Below are positions 36,150-46,972 of a DNA stretch of 64,000 nucleotides, one piece after another. Within the stretch, counting starts at the first letter, position 1; every line of letters begins with the position of its first letter. The stretch is from Pseudomonas knackmussii B13 (lineage in GTDB: Bacteria > Pseudomonadota > Gammaproteobacteria > Pseudomonadales > Pseudomonadaceae): positions 806,001-870,000 of the forward strand of contig NZ_HG322950.1 of assembly GCF_000689415.1 (NCBI RefSeq). The letters are read 5' to 3'. The notes below the pieces were generated by a model. The model was not told the DNA's origin, did no database searches, and was given only the letters and a program-made list of their open reading frames with translations. A program made the translations under genes and the position numbers.

Positions 36150-36626
36150 TTGAAGACCCTCGCCCTGTTCGCCGATGTGCAGAACCTCTACTACACGGTT
36201 CGCCAGGCCTACGGCTGCCATTTCAACTACACCGCGCTCTGGGAAGAGTTGAGCCGCGACGGCCAGATCGTCGAGGCCTATGCCTACGCCATCGACCGTG
36301 GCGACGCCCGCCAGCAGCAGTTCCAGCGCATCCTGCGCAACCTCGGCTTCGAGGTGAAGCTCAAGCCCTACATCCAGCGCAGCGACGGCTCGGCCAAGGG
36401 CGACTGGGACGTCGGCATCACCATCGACATTCTCGACGCGGTGCCGCGGGTGGACGAAATCGTCCTGTGCTCCGGCGACGGCGACTTCGATTTGCTGCTG
36501 CAGCGCGTCCGCGCCCAGGGCAAGGACGCCACCGCCTACGGCGTGCCGGGGCTCACTGCGCAGGCGCTGATCCGCTCGGCGACGCGCTACGTGCCCATCG
36601 AAGGCAGCCTGCTGCTGCGCCACTGA
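36150..36626 (+). CDS. NYN-domain nuclease-like protein (LabA/DUF88 family)
   Basis: The 158-residue product starts at a TTG, preceded by GGAG. The NYN/PIN-like acidic residues are present: Asp in LFADVQNLYYT, KGDWDVGITIDIL and LCSGDGDFDLLL. NYN proteins are predicted metal-dependent RNases, and LabA-type members act in bacterial RNA metabolism. It stands immediately before rhlE, an RNA helicase gene, which is a suggestive pairing. Confidence 0.88.
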   Translation: MKTLALFADVQNLYYTVRQAYGCHFNYTALWEELSRDGQIVEAYAYAIDRGDARQQQFQRILRNLGFEVKLKPYIQRSDGSAKGDWDVGITIDILDAVPRVDEIVLCSGDGDFDLLLQRVRAQGKDATAYGVPGLTAQALIRSATRYVPIEGSLLLRH

Positions 36627-36678
36627 TCCCTGGCGCGGCTAAAATGCCGCCCATTCCCTTTCCGATTGCGAGCTTTCC

Positions 36679-38025
<1,347 letters not shown>

Positions 38026-38185
38026 CAGGGCAGGGCGCATCAAGCTGGTGCGCTTTCGCCTCGCTCGGCGCGCGAGGTGCCGCGCCGGGCGGGCTTTCAG
38101 GATAGTGGCGCAAAACCTGCATTTCCGTGCGGAATCCTGAACGCCTATAGTGTGTGCTCCGCGCACACAACAAGAACGAAAGCCT

Positions 38186-39004
38186 ATGCGCCACAAGGAA
38201 CTCAAAGCCTGGACCTGCGGGGTCGCCCAGCTGTTCCCGCTCGCCCCCGGCCGCCCACGCCTGCTCGGCCTCAGCCAGTGGCTGCAGCAGGCCTGCCCGG
38301 TCGATCACTTCGTGCTCTTCGTCTACGAAGGCAACCACCGGCCGCTGGACCTGTTCGACACCTTCCCGGCCGATGTCCGGCATGTCTATGTCGAGGACTA
38401 CCAGGTCGGCCCCTACCTGCTCGATCCCTTCTACCTCGCCTGCACCCGCGACCAGGCCCCCGGCCTGTGGCGCCTGCGCCAGTTCGCGCCGGACCACTTC
38501 TACCTGGGCGAGTACTACCAGACCTACTACCAGCAGACCGGGCTGACCGAGGAGATCGCCTTCTTCGTCGACCTCGACGACGGCGCCAAGGCGGTGCTGT
38601 CGCTGATGCGCAAGACTTCGAGCCCCGCCTACAGCCGCGACGAGATGCAGCTGCTGGAGTGCGCCCGCCCGGTGGTCGAGCAGATGGTCCGCGAAGCCTG
38701 GGCGCTGCGCCGCGCGCAACCCCGCCCGGCACAGGACCTGGACTACAAGATTCGCGAGGCCTTCGACCATTTCGGCGCCCAGGTGCTGACCGCGCGCGAG
38801 CAGGAGATCGTCCAGCTGCTGCTGCGCGGCCACTCCAGCGCCTCGGTGGCCGAGCAGCTCGACATCAGCCCCGGCACGGTGAAGATCCACCGCAAGAACA
38901 TCTACGCCAAGCTCGGCATCGGCAGCCAGTCGGAGCTGCTGGGCCTGTTCATCCGCGAACTGGCGGGGCACGAGGGCGTCCGAGAAGTGCGCGCTACCGC
39001 CTGA
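38186..39004 (+). CDS. LuxR-family transcriptional regulator
   Basis: From the ATG at 38186 the product is 272 residues. The N-terminal about 190 residues form an uncharacterised ligand or GAF-like region, aromatic-rich (EYYQTYYQQTGL). The C-terminus has a GerE/LuxR helix-turn-helix (LTAREQEIVQLLLRGHSSASVAEQLDISPGTVKIH). There is no receiver domain. It sits upstream of and in the same direction as the polyamine-type transporter and dehydrogenase genes, separated by a REP element, so it is the likely local regulator (inference). Confidence 0.88.
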   Translation: MRHKELKAWTCGVAQLFPLAPGRPRLLGLSQWLQQACPVDHFVLFVYEGNHRPLDLFDTFPADVRHVYVEDYQVGPYLLDPFYLACTRDQAPGLWRLRQFAPDHFYLGEYYQTYYQQTGLTEEIAFFVDLDDGAKAVLSLMRKTSSPAYSRDEMQLLECARPVVEQMVREAWALRRAQPRPAQDLDYKIREAFDHFGAQVLTAREQEIVQLLLRGHSSASVAEQLDISPGTVKIHRKNIYAKLGIGSQSELLGLFIRELAGHEGVREVRATA

Positions 39005-39016
39005 ACGGCGGGAACC

Positions 39017-39111
39017 TGTAGGAGCGGGCCTTGCCCGCGAATCGCGCGCATGGTGCGCTCCTACAAGGTGGCCTCTGCGCTGGATTTTCGCGGATGAGAT
39101 CCGCTCCTACA
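39017..39111. repeat. Pseudomonas REP pair
   Basis: TGTAGGAGCGGGCCTTGCCC (39017-39036) and its inverted partner GATCCGCTCCTACA (39098-39110) are the classic Pseudomonas REP sequence in head-to-head arrangement. It occupies the gap between the LuxR-type gene and the transporter operon. Confidence 0.8.
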
Positions 39112-39214
39112 TTATTCGTACCGGGCCTATCCCCCGAGGGATATATACACCCCGAAAGCCCCGTTGATAGCGTGTTCGGCAACAACGAGAACAACTATCG
39201 AGAGGCGCGCGGTG

Positions 39215-40330
39215 ATGGATTCCAGCCAGGTCTTCGACATCGAATTCCGCAACGTGGTCAAGCGCTACGGCAGCGTGCAGGCGGTCAACGGCCTGAGCTT
39301 CAAGGTGCGTCGCGGCGCCTTCCATTCCTTCCTCGGCAGCTCCGGCTGCGGCAAGACCACCACCCTGCGGATGATTGCCGGCTTCGAGCAGCCCAGCGAA
39401 GGCGAGGTGCTGCTGGCCGGCAAGCCGGTGGCCGGGATTCCCGCGCACCAGCGCCCGGTGAACATGGTGTTCCAGCACTACGCGCTGTTCCCGCACCTGA
39501 CGGTGGCCGAGAACATCGCCTACGGCCTGCGCTACCGCACGCCTCGCCCGGACCGCGCCGCCCAGCGCCGCATGGCTGACGAGGCGCTGGAGATGGTGCG
39601 CCTGTCCGGCTTCGGCGCGCGCAAGCCGCACGAGCTTTCCGGCGGCCAGCAGCAACGCGTGGCGCTGGCCCGCGCGCTGGTCAACAAGCCCACCGTGCTG
39701 CTGCTCGACGAGCCCCTGGCAGCGCTGGACCGCAAGCTGCGCAAGGAGATGCAGTCCGAGCTGCTGCGCCTGCAGCGCGAGGTCGGCATCACCTTCGTGC
39801 TGGTCACCCACGACCAGGAAGAGGCGCTGTCGATGAGCGACAGCATCAGCATCATGAAGGACGGCCTGATCATCCAGACCGCCAGTCCCGAAGCCCTCTA
39901 CGAGACCCCGGCGAGCCGCTACGTGGCCGACTTCATCGGCGAGTCCAACCTGTTCTCCGGCACCGTGCGCCGCCTCGATGGCGACCGCGTGGTGCTGGGC
40001 ACCGCCACCGGCCTCGAACTGAGCAGCCCGCAGACGCCCACGGGCCCCGCGCTGGCGCCGCAGACCGAGGGCTGCATCGCGGTGCGCCCGGAGCTGGTCG
40101 GCATCGCCGCCGACGACGCCGACCTCGCGCGCGAAGTGCGCCTGCGCGGCTGCGTCGAGGACCGCATCTACCTGGGCAACCTCACCGAGTACCGGGTGCG
40201 CACCGACGCTTTCGGCATCGTCTGCGTGCGCGTGCCGCGCCAGGGCGGGGAGGGCGGTGACGGCTTCGGCCACGGCGCGCGCGTGCAGGTCGGCTGGAAC
40301 CAGGCCAGCGGGCTGGCCATGACCCTCTGA
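39215..40330 (+). CDS. Polyamine-type ABC transporter ATP-binding protein (PotA-like)
   Basis: From the ATG at 39215 the product is 371 residues: Walker A GSSGCGKTTTL, Q-loop, signature LSGGQQQRVALARAL, Walker B VLLLDEPLAALD, H-loop THDQEEAL and a C-terminal TOBE domain. This is the PotA/PotG/SpuF family pattern for spermidine or putrescine importers. It is the first gene of the transporter operon. An upstream in-frame ATG at 39164 lacks a good ribosome binding site. Confidence 0.9.
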   Translation: MDSSQVFDIEFRNVVKRYGSVQAVNGLSFKVRRGAFHSFLGSSGCGKTTTLRMIAGFEQPSEGEVLLAGKPVAGIPAHQRPVNMVFQHYALFPHLTVAENIAYGLRYRTPRPDRAAQRRMADEALEMVRLSGFGARKPHELSGGQQQRVALARALVNKPTVLLLDEPLAALDRKLRKEMQSELLRLQREVGITFVLVTHDQEEALSMSDSISIMKDGLIIQTASPEALYETPASRYVADFIGESNLFSGTVRRLDGDRVVLGTATGLELSSPQTPTGPALAPQTEGCIAVRPELVGIAADDADLAREVRLRGCVEDRIYLGNLTEYRVRTDAFGIVCVRVPRQGGEGGDGFGHGARVQVGWNQASGLAMTL

Positions 40331-40407
40331 GTTTTTCGCCGCGCCGGGCGGCGCGGCACTCGACGATCCAACACTAACGACAATCAGCAGACAGGCGGGG
40401 AGTGACG

Positions 40408-41550
40408 ATGGACAAGAAGAGCTTCATCAAGACGATGCGCAGCTGGGAAAACGGTTCCATCACCCGCCGCGAGTTCCTCGGCCGCACCGGCCTGGGGCTG
40501 GCGGCGGCGGTGGTGGCGGCAAACACGCCGGGCCTGCTGCTGGGCAAGGCCTACGCCGGCGAGGGCAGCAACCTGGGCGACCGCGTGACCCTGGCGACCT
40601 GGCCGAACTACCACAACCCGGAGAACTTCGACGCCTTCGCCAAGGCCACCGGCGCGCGGGTGCAGATGAACGTGTTCGGCTCCAACGAGGAGATGCTCGC
40701 CAAGCTGCAGGCCGGCGGCAGCGGCTGGGACGTCTTCGTGCCGACCAACTACACCATCAGCACCTACGTGAAGCTCGGCCTGATCGAGCCGCTGGACCTC
40801 TCGCGCATCCCCAACTTCGATGCCAAGGACTTCCAGGAACGCTTCATGGCCCAGGGCACGGTGGACGGCAAGGTCTACGCCGTGCCGAAGAACTGGGGCA
40901 CCACCGGCATCGTCTATGACGCCAGCCACATCAAGGGCAGCCCGGACTCCTGGAAGCAGTTCTGGGACCTGACCCTGACCAGCGCCTCGGGCCGCACCAT
41001 CGTCCACGACTACCAGCTCACCGCCATCGGCAACGCGCTGAAGTACTACGGCTACAGCTTCAACTCGCTGGACCCGAAGGAACTCGCCGAGGCCGAGAAG
41101 CTGCTGATCCAGGCCAAGCCGCACCTGTTCGCCATCAACTCCGACATCCAGCCCTCGCTGCGCAACGGCGATGCCTGGATGGCCATGGCCTGGACCGGCG
41201 ACGCCTCGCAGCTGCACCGCGACAACAAGGACATGACCTTCGTGCTGGGCAAGGAAGGCGGCGAAATCTGGAGCGACTTCTTCGCCATTCCCAAGGGCTC
41301 CGAGCACAAGGACGCCGCCTACGCCTTCATCAACTACCTGCTCGACCCGCAGCACAACAAGCTGGAGGTCGAGGCCCACGGCTACCCGAGCGGTGACAGC
41401 CGGGTCGATGCGCTGCTGCCCAAGGCGATGCTCGACGACCCGATCATGTACCCGGCGGCTGAACGCCTCTCGCCGCTGGAGTTCGGTGCCGCAGCAACCC
41501 TCACCAGCCCGGCGCGCGCCGAGCTGATGGCGCGGTTCAAGGCTGCCTGA
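40408..41550 (+). CDS. Tat-exported polyamine-type substrate-binding protein (PotD-like)
   Basis: From the ATG at 40408 (GGGGAG upstream; a GTG at 40402 is less likely) the product is 380 residues. The signal has a long n-region and a twin-arginine motif TRREFLGRTGLG, so export by Tat is likely. The mature part has the PotD/PotF-like pattern (VTLATWPNYHNPENFDAF, SGWDVFVPTNYTISTYVKLGLIEPLDL). The ligand is probably a polyamine or a related amine. Confidence 0.9.
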   Translation: MDKKSFIKTMRSWENGSITRREFLGRTGLGLAAAVVAANTPGLLLGKAYAGEGSNLGDRVTLATWPNYHNPENFDAFAKATGARVQMNVFGSNEEMLAKLQAGGSGWDVFVPTNYTISTYVKLGLIEPLDLSRIPNFDAKDFQERFMAQGTVDGKVYAVPKNWGTTGIVYDASHIKGSPDSWKQFWDLTLTSASGRTIVHDYQLTAIGNALKYYGYSFNSLDPKELAEAEKLLIQAKPHLFAINSDIQPSLRNGDAWMAMAWTGDASQLHRDNKDMTFVLGKEGGEIWSDFFAIPKGSEHKDAAYAFINYLLDPQHNKLEVEAHGYPSGDSRVDALLPKAMLDDPIMYPAAERLSPLEFGAAATLTSPARAELMARFKAA

Positions 41551-41561
41551 CGGTTTCTGGG

Positions 41562-41647
41562 TTCCCGCGTTCGCGGGAATGACGGGGGGCACCAATCGTC
41601 GCCCCGCGTTCGCGGGGTTTCCAATCGTCTTCCCCGCGAACGCGGGG
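41562..41647. repeat. Three related GC-rich hairpins between SBP and permease genes
   Basis: TTCCCGCGTTCGCGGGAA (41562-41579), CCCCGCGTTCGCGGGG (41602-41617) and CCCCGCGAACGCGGGG (41632-41647) share the core CCGCG(TT/AA)CGCGG. The first ends GGAATGAC, as in widespread extragenic repeats. They may set relative expression of the binding protein against the permeases. Confidence 0.75.
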
Positions 41648-41699
41648 ACCCAGTGAACCGCAATGCCCAGGCGACAAATCCATGCGTAGGGAATCGAAC

Positions 41700-42611
41700 A
41701 TGAACATCGCTGTCAGCGCCCCGTTGCCGCAGACGCAGGCGACGCCCCCGGTGTCGCGCGCCAGAAGTCTCGGCCGGCGCGTCACCCTGCTCCTGCTGCT
41801 GCCTTCCACCCTCTGGTTCCTGCTCATGCTGCTGATGCCGCTGGTGATCATCCTGGTCTTCAGCTTCGGCGAGCGCAGCGCGGTGGGCGGCTACGGCGGC
41901 GGGCTGACGCTGGAGAACTACCTGAACCTCGGCTCGCGCGCCCAGGCCTTCTGGAACACCCTGACCCTCGCCCCGTTGGGCACCCTGGCCTGCCTGCTGG
42001 CGGCCTATCCGCTGGCGTACTTCCTGGCGGTGAAGGTGCGGAGCAACAAGTCGCTGCTGCTGACCCTGGTGATAGTGCCGTTCTGGACCAGCTTCCTGAT
42101 CCGCACCTACGCCTGGATCTTCATCCTCAGCGGCAAGGGCATCCCGGCGCTGCTGGAAACCTTCGGCATCGCCGACGTGCGCCTGATCAACACGCCCTGG
42201 GCGGTGCTGATCGGCATCGTCTACGGCTACCTGCCGCTGATGGTGTTCCCCATCTACGTGACCCTGGAGAAGCTCGACAAGCGCCTGCTGGAAGCCTCCG
42301 GCGACCTCGGCGCGAGCGGGTTCGAGACCTTCCGCCGGATCACCCTGCCGCTGTCGGCGCCGGGCGTGATCACCGGGGTGATGCTGGTGTTCATCCTGCT
42401 GATGGGCGAGTTCCTGATCCCGGCGATCCTCGGCGGCGGCAAGGTGTTCTTCGTCGGCAACGCCCTGGTCGACCTGTTCCTGCAGTCGCGCAACTGGCCG
42501 TTCGGCAGTGCGGTGGCCATGACCCTGGTGGCGATGATGCTGGCGATCATCGGCCTATACCTGAAACTCGCCGCGCGCTTCGGCGGGCCGCGCAACGACG
42601 GGGTGCTCTGA
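41700..42611 (+). CDS. Polyamine-type ABC transporter permease (PotB-like)
   Basis: The product is 303 residues from the ATG at 41700 (TAGGGAA upstream; an ATG at 41682 would add six residues). It has six membrane helices and the binding-protein-dependent permease EAA-loop motif LLEASGDLGASGFETFRRITLPLSAPG. It forms the membrane channel with the second permease one base downstream. Confidence 0.9.
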   Translation: MNIAVSAPLPQTQATPPVSRARSLGRRVTLLLLLPSTLWFLLMLLMPLVIILVFSFGERSAVGGYGGGLTLENYLNLGSRAQAFWNTLTLAPLGTLACLLAAYPLAYFLAVKVRSNKSLLLTLVIVPFWTSFLIRTYAWIFILSGKGIPALLETFGIADVRLINTPWAVLIGIVYGYLPLMVFPIYVTLEKLDKRLLEASGDLGASGFETFRRITLPLSAPGVITGVMLVFILLMGEFLIPAILGGGKVFFVGNALVDLFLQSRNWPFGSAVAMTLVAMMLAIIGLYLKLAARFGGPRNDGVL

Positions 42612-42612
42612 G

Positions 42613-43431
42613 ATGTGGCTGCGCAGCTATTCGACGTCGATCTACCTGTTCCTCTATGCGCCCATCGCGCTGATCATGCTCTTCGCCTTCAACGCAGGGC
42701 GCAGCGGGCTGAGCTTCCAGTGCTGCTCGGTGCAGTGGTTCGGCCGCGCCTTCGGCAACCCCTTCATCATGGAAGCGCTGGGCAACAGCGCGATCATCGC
42801 CACCTGCTCGGCGCTGATCGCCACGCTGTTCGGCACCCTCGCGGTGTTCGGCCTGCAGCGCGTGGGCAAGCGAGTGCGCCTGCTGTTCGATGCGCTGACC
42901 TACTGCGCGATCATCGTGCCGGGGATCGTCATCGGCATCGCCACGCTAATCGCCTTCATCACCCTGTTCGACGTGCTCAACCCGCTGCTGGCGGCCCTGG
43001 AACTGGGCCTGCCGAAACTGAACATGGGCTTCGGCACCGTGGTCGCGGCGCACTCGCTGTTCACCATGGCGCTGGTGATGGTGATCGTCCGCACCCGCGT
43101 CGAGGCCATGGACAAGGCGCTGCTGGAAGCTTCCGCCGATCTCTACGCGCCGCCCCTGGACACCTTCTGGCGGGTGACCTTGCCGCAGATCGCCCCGGCG
43201 ATCCTGGCCGGCTTCCTGCTCGCGTTCACCTTCAGCTTCGACGATTTCATCATCGCCTTCTTCGTCGCCGGCTCCGAGACCACGCTGCCGATCTACATCT
43301 TCTCCTCGATCCGCCGCGGCATCACCCCGGAGATCAACGCCATTTCCACGGTGATCATCTGCGCCTCGCTGGCGCTGCTGTTCACCTCCCGCTACCTGCA
43401 GAACCGCCGTGCCGGCGTTCAGACCGCCTGA
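42613..43431 (+). CDS. Polyamine-type ABC transporter permease (PotC-like)
   Basis: The 272-residue product has six membrane helices, the EAA loop LLEASADLYAPPLDTFWRVTLPQIAPA and FSFDDFIIAFF, typical of PotC/PotI. It starts one base after the partner permease stop. The next gene is an aldehyde dehydrogenase in the same operon. Confidence 0.9.
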   Translation: MWLRSYSTSIYLFLYAPIALIMLFAFNAGRSGLSFQCCSVQWFGRAFGNPFIMEALGNSAIIATCSALIATLFGTLAVFGLQRVGKRVRLLFDALTYCAIIVPGIVIGIATLIAFITLFDVLNPLLAALELGLPKLNMGFGTVVAAHSLFTMALVMVIVRTRVEAMDKALLEASADLYAPPLDTFWRVTLPQIAPAILAGFLLAFTFSFDDFIIAFFVAGSETTLPIYIFSSIRRGITPEINAISTVIICASLALLFTSRYLQNRRAGVQTA

Positions 43432-43450
43432 GGCTACAAGGAGACGTGCG

Positions 43451-44923
43451 ATGCGCGACCAGCTGTACATCAATGGGCAATGGGTGAGCCCGGACCTGGG
43501 CGGACGCTTCACCAGCTTCGACCCGGCCACCGGGCGGCCCCTGCGCGAAGTGCCGGCGGCCACCGAAGAAGACGTCGACCACGCCGTGCGCGCGGCGCGC
43601 CAGGCGTTCAATCGCGGGTGGGGGCAGAGCCGTGGCGCCGAACGCGCCGAGTGGCTGCAAGCGCTGGCCAACGAACTGGAACGCAACCAGGCGGAGCTGG
43701 CCGAACTGGAAGTGCGCGACAACGGCAAGCCGCTGCCCGAGGCGCAGTGGGACGTGGCCGACGCCATCGGTTGCTTCCGCTATTACGCGGAGCTGGCCGC
43801 AGAGCTCGACCAGCGCCAGGACCAGACGCTGGCGCTGCCCGACGAGCGCTTCCGCTGCCGCGTCCGCCACGAGCCGGTGGGCGTGGCCGGGCAGATCATC
43901 CCCTGGAACTACCCGCTGCTGATGGCGGCCTGGAAGGTGGCTCCGGCGTTGGCCGCCGGCGCGACCTGCGTGCTCAAGCCGTCCGAGCTGACGCCGCTGA
44001 GCGCGCTTGAACTGGCCGCTGCCGCCGACGCCATCGGCCTGCCGGCGGGCGTGCTGAACGTGCTGCCGGGGCTTGGCGCCGATGCCGGCGGGCCGCTCAG
44101 CCAGCATCCGGGCGTGGACAAGCTGGCCTTCACCGGCAGCGTGCCGACTGGGGCGAAGATCATGTCGGCGGCGGCCCAGGACATCAAGAACGTCAGCCTG
44201 GAGCTGGGCGGCAAGTCGGCCTTCATCGTCTTCGACGACAGTGATGTCGAGGCGGCGGTGGAATGGATTCTCTTCGGCATCTTCTGGAACCAGGGGCAGG
44301 TGTGCTCGGCGACCTCGCGGCTGCTGGTGCAGGAGGGCATCGCCCCACGCCTGATCGAGCGCCTGGTCGAGGCGACGCGCGCCATCACCATCGGCAATGG
44401 CCTGCAGCCGGGCGTGCTGCTCGGCCCGCTGGTCAGCCAGGGGCAATACGACAAGGTGCTGGGCTTCGTCGAACAGGGCAAAGCCTGCGGCGCGAAGCTG
44501 CTCACCGGCGGACGGCGTCCGGCGGGGCTGAACGAGGGCTGGTTCGTCGAGCCGGCGATCTTCGACGAGCCGGCGGAGAACGCCATCGTCTGGCGCGAGG
44601 AAATCTTCGGGCCGGTGCTCTGCGTGAAGCGCTTCAAAACCGAGACCGAGGCGCTGCGCCTGGCCAACGACAGCCGCTTTGGCCTGGCCGGCGCGGTAAT
44701 GTCGGGCGACCCGCAGCGCGCCGCGCGAGTGGCCAACGGGCTGCGCGCCGGCATCGTCTGGGTCAACTGCTCCCAGCCGACCTTCACCCAGGCGCCCTGG
44801 GGCGGCATGAAGCAGAGCGGTATCGGCCGCGAGCTGGGCGTGTGGGGGCTGGAGAACTACCTGGAGGTGAAGCAGGTGACCGAGTACGTTTCGGACCAGC
44901 CGTGGGGGTGGTACCTGAAATAA
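43451..44923 (+). CDS. NAD-dependent (amino)aldehyde dehydrogenase, ALDH10-like
   Basis: From the ATG at 43451, with GGAG upstream, the product is 490 residues. Catalytic residues are visible: Glu in LELGGKSAFIVFDDSD and Cys in FWNQGQVCSATSRLLV, with cofactor motifs FTGSVPTGAKI and PWNYPLLMAAWKV. The WxxGQxCSATSRL wording is characteristic of betaine-aldehyde and aminoaldehyde dehydrogenases (ALDH10). It is in one operon with the polyamine-type transporter, so oxidation of a polyamine-derived aminoaldehyde is likely. The exact substrate is inference. Confidence 0.88.
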   Translation: MRDQLYINGQWVSPDLGGRFTSFDPATGRPLREVPAATEEDVDHAVRAARQAFNRGWGQSRGAERAEWLQALANELERNQAELAELEVRDNGKPLPEAQWDVADAIGCFRYYAELAAELDQRQDQTLALPDERFRCRVRHEPVGVAGQIIPWNYPLLMAAWKVAPALAAGATCVLKPSELTPLSALELAAAADAIGLPAGVLNVLPGLGADAGGPLSQHPGVDKLAFTGSVPTGAKIMSAAAQDIKNVSLELGGKSAFIVFDDSDVEAAVEWILFGIFWNQGQVCSATSRLLVQEGIAPRLIERLVEATRAITIGNGLQPGVLLGPLVSQGQYDKVLGFVEQGKACGAKLLTGGRRPAGLNEGWFVEPAIFDEPAENAIVWREEIFGPVLCVKRFKTETEALRLANDSRFGLAGAVMSGDPQRAARVANGLRAGIVWVNCSQPTFTQAPWGGMKQSGIGRELGVWGLENYLEVKQVTEYVSDQPWGWYLK

Positions 44924-44964
44924 ATGCAGGTGCTGCGTCCGACTGTCGAAGAGCCTTCGCGCCT

Positions 44965-45570
44965 TCAGATCGCCCGCTGCATGTAGCGGTGGCTGGAGAC
45001 GCCAGGCAGGGTCGAGACGCGCTCTTCCTGCACCTCGAAGCCCAGCTTCTCGTACAGCGCCTGGGCGCGCGGGTTGGCCGCCGAGACGTCCAGCGCTGCG
45101 GTCTTCAGGCCGGCGCGGCGGCCGCGCTCGAGGAAGTGTTCGATCAACTCGCGGCCCACGCCCTGGCTGCGCAGGCTCGGGTCGACGCCCAGGTGGGCCA
45201 GGTACAGCGTGTGCTTGGGCGGCGGGCAGATGATCTTCTCCAGCTGCAGGCCGTGGTGGATCACGCCGACCGAACCCAGGCCGAAGTAGCCGAGGATCTG
45301 CCGCGCCGCGGCGAGCAGGTAGCCGAGGTTGGCTTCGCCGCCGAAGATCGTTCCCGCCGCGACGACCTTGCCGTCCAGCTCGCCCACCGTGTGCTGGCGC
45401 CAGCCGAACTGGCCGCCGCCGTGCAGGAAGGCGCGGCGCAGGAAGTCCTGGGCGCTGTTGCGGCCGGGGCGGGCGAAGGCGTAGTCGAAGGCATCGGGGC
45501 CGGAGCTGTAGATCAGCGGGATGGCGGCGTCGACGTCTTCGGGGCGGGCCGGGCGGAAGCTCAGGGGCAT
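44965..45570 (-). CDS. GNAT family N-acetyltransferase
   Basis: The 201-residue product has the acetyl-CoA motif A in LGVDPSLRSQGVGRELI and motif B in ANPRAQALYEKLGFEV, both clear GNAT signatures. The N-terminus is longer than in minimal GNAT enzymes. The substrate is unknown. It converges with the aldehyde dehydrogenase gene. Confidence 0.88.
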   Translation of the reverse strand: MPLSFRPARPEDVDAAIPLIYSSGPDAFDYAFARPGRNSAQDFLRRAFLHGGGQFGWRQHTVGELDGKVVAAGTIFGGEANLGYLLAAARQILGYFGLGSVGVIHHGLQLEKIICPPPKHTLYLAHLGVDPSLRSQGVGRELIEHFLERGRRAGLKTAALDVSAANPRAQALYEKLGFEVQEERVSTLPGVSSHRYMQRAI

Positions 45571-45610
45571 GGTCTCGGACTCGGCAGGGCTGGGAGTCGA
45601 GAATCTAGCA

Positions 45611-46852
45611 CTATGGTTCCAGATTCAGCCAGTGCAGCGCGCCATGCCCAGCCACTCGGCCGCTGGCGAAGCATGCGGTGAGCAGGTAGCCGCCGGTGGG
45701 CGCCTCCCAGTCGAGCATTTCGCCGGCGCAGAACACGCCGGGCAGGGCCTTGAGCATCAGCTGCTTATCCACAGCCTCGAAAGTGACGCCGCCGGCGCTG
45801 CTGATGGCCTCGTCCAGCGGACGCGCGCGCACCACGCTCAGCGGCAGCGCCTTGATCAACCCGGCCAGGCGCTGCGGATCGGCGTAGTCGGCGGCTGTGG
45901 ACAACTCACGCAACAGGCCGGCGCGCACGCCGTCCAGGCCGAGCTTGCCGCGCAGGTGGTTGGCCATGGACTTGGAGCCGCGCGGCTGGGCGAGTGCCTT
46001 GGCGATCTGTTCGGCACTGCGGTTGGGCAGCAGGTCTAGGTACACGGTGGCCTTGCCATCGCGGGCGATGCGTTCGCGGATCGGTGCCGAAAGCGCATAG
46101 ACCAGGCTGCCCTCGATGCCGCCGGCGGTGACCACGAATTCACCTTGGCGCGGCTCGCTTCCATCCACGCTCAAGGCGACCGGCTTGACCGGCGCGCCGG
46201 CGAACTTGTCGCGGAAGAACTCGCTCCAGCCCTCGACCTCGAAGCCGCAGTTGGACGGCCGCAGTGCGGCGACTTCCACCCCGCGCGCCTCCAGCAGCGG
46301 CACCCAGGCACCATCGGAGCCCAGGCGCCGCCAGCTGCCGCCGCCCAGGGCGAGCACGGTGGCGTCGGCCTGCAGGGCCTGACGGCCCTCGGGCGTTTCG
46401 ATCAGTGCGCGGCCCTGTTCGTCCCAGCCCAGCCAGCGGCTGCGGGTGTGGATATCCACACCCTGCTCGCGCAGGCGCTTGAGCCAGGCGCGCAGAAGCG
46501 GCGCGGCCTTCATGTCGGTGGGGAAGACCCGGCCCGAAGTGCCGACGAAGGTTTCGATGCCGAGGCCGTGAATCCAGCGGCGCAGCGCTTCGCTGTCGAA
46601 GCCGGCGAGCAGCGCGCCGACTTCCTCGCGGCGCTCGCCGTAGCGGGCGACGAAGGCGTCCTGCGCTTCGGAATGGGTGATGTTCATGCCGCCCACGCCG
46701 GCCAGCAGGAACTTGCGCCCGACCGAGGGCATGGCGTCGTACAGCGCCACGCGCACGCCCGCGCCGGCCAGCACTTCGGCGGCCATCAGGCCGGCGGGGC
46801 CGCCGCCGATGACGAGGGCGCTGCGAGGGGACGAAGGCTGGGACTGGCTCAT
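45611..46852 (-). CDS. FAD-dependent oxidoreductase, BaiN / TIGR03862-like
   Basis: The 413-residue product has an N-terminal FAD motif GGGPAGLMAAEVLAGAGVRV, then SVGRKFLLAGVGGMNITHSE, and the C-terminal CAGEMLDWEAPTGGYLLTAC. This places it in the family of HI0933-like flavoproteins (TIGR03862 type). The reaction in Pseudomonas is not known to me. Upstream lies a 273-bp region with a duplicated hairpin. Confidence 0.88.
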   Translation of the reverse strand: MSQSQPSSPRSALVIGGGPAGLMAAEVLAGAGVRVALYDAMPSVGRKFLLAGVGGMNITHSEAQDAFVARYGERREEVGALLAGFDSEALRRWIHGLGIETFVGTSGRVFPTDMKAAPLLRAWLKRLREQGVDIHTRSRWLGWDEQGRALIETPEGRQALQADATVLALGGGSWRRLGSDGAWVPLLEARGVEVAALRPSNCGFEVEGWSEFFRDKFAGAPVKPVALSVDGSEPRQGEFVVTAGGIEGSLVYALSAPIRERIARDGKATVYLDLLPNRSAEQIAKALAQPRGSKSMANHLRGKLGLDGVRAGLLRELSTAADYADPQRLAGLIKALPLSVVRARPLDEAISSAGGVTFEAVDKQLMLKALPGVFCAGEMLDWEAPTGGYLLTACFASGRVAGHGALHWLNLEP

Positions 46853-46972
46853 GGGCGTGCAGGGTCGGGAAAGAGGGCACGCATTCTAGCCTAGCCGGGT
46901 GACGGCTGGTCATTTTCCGGGCAATGCGCCGCTGGCGCTGTGCCATGCGGGGTCGCCGCGAGTGGGCCCAGT

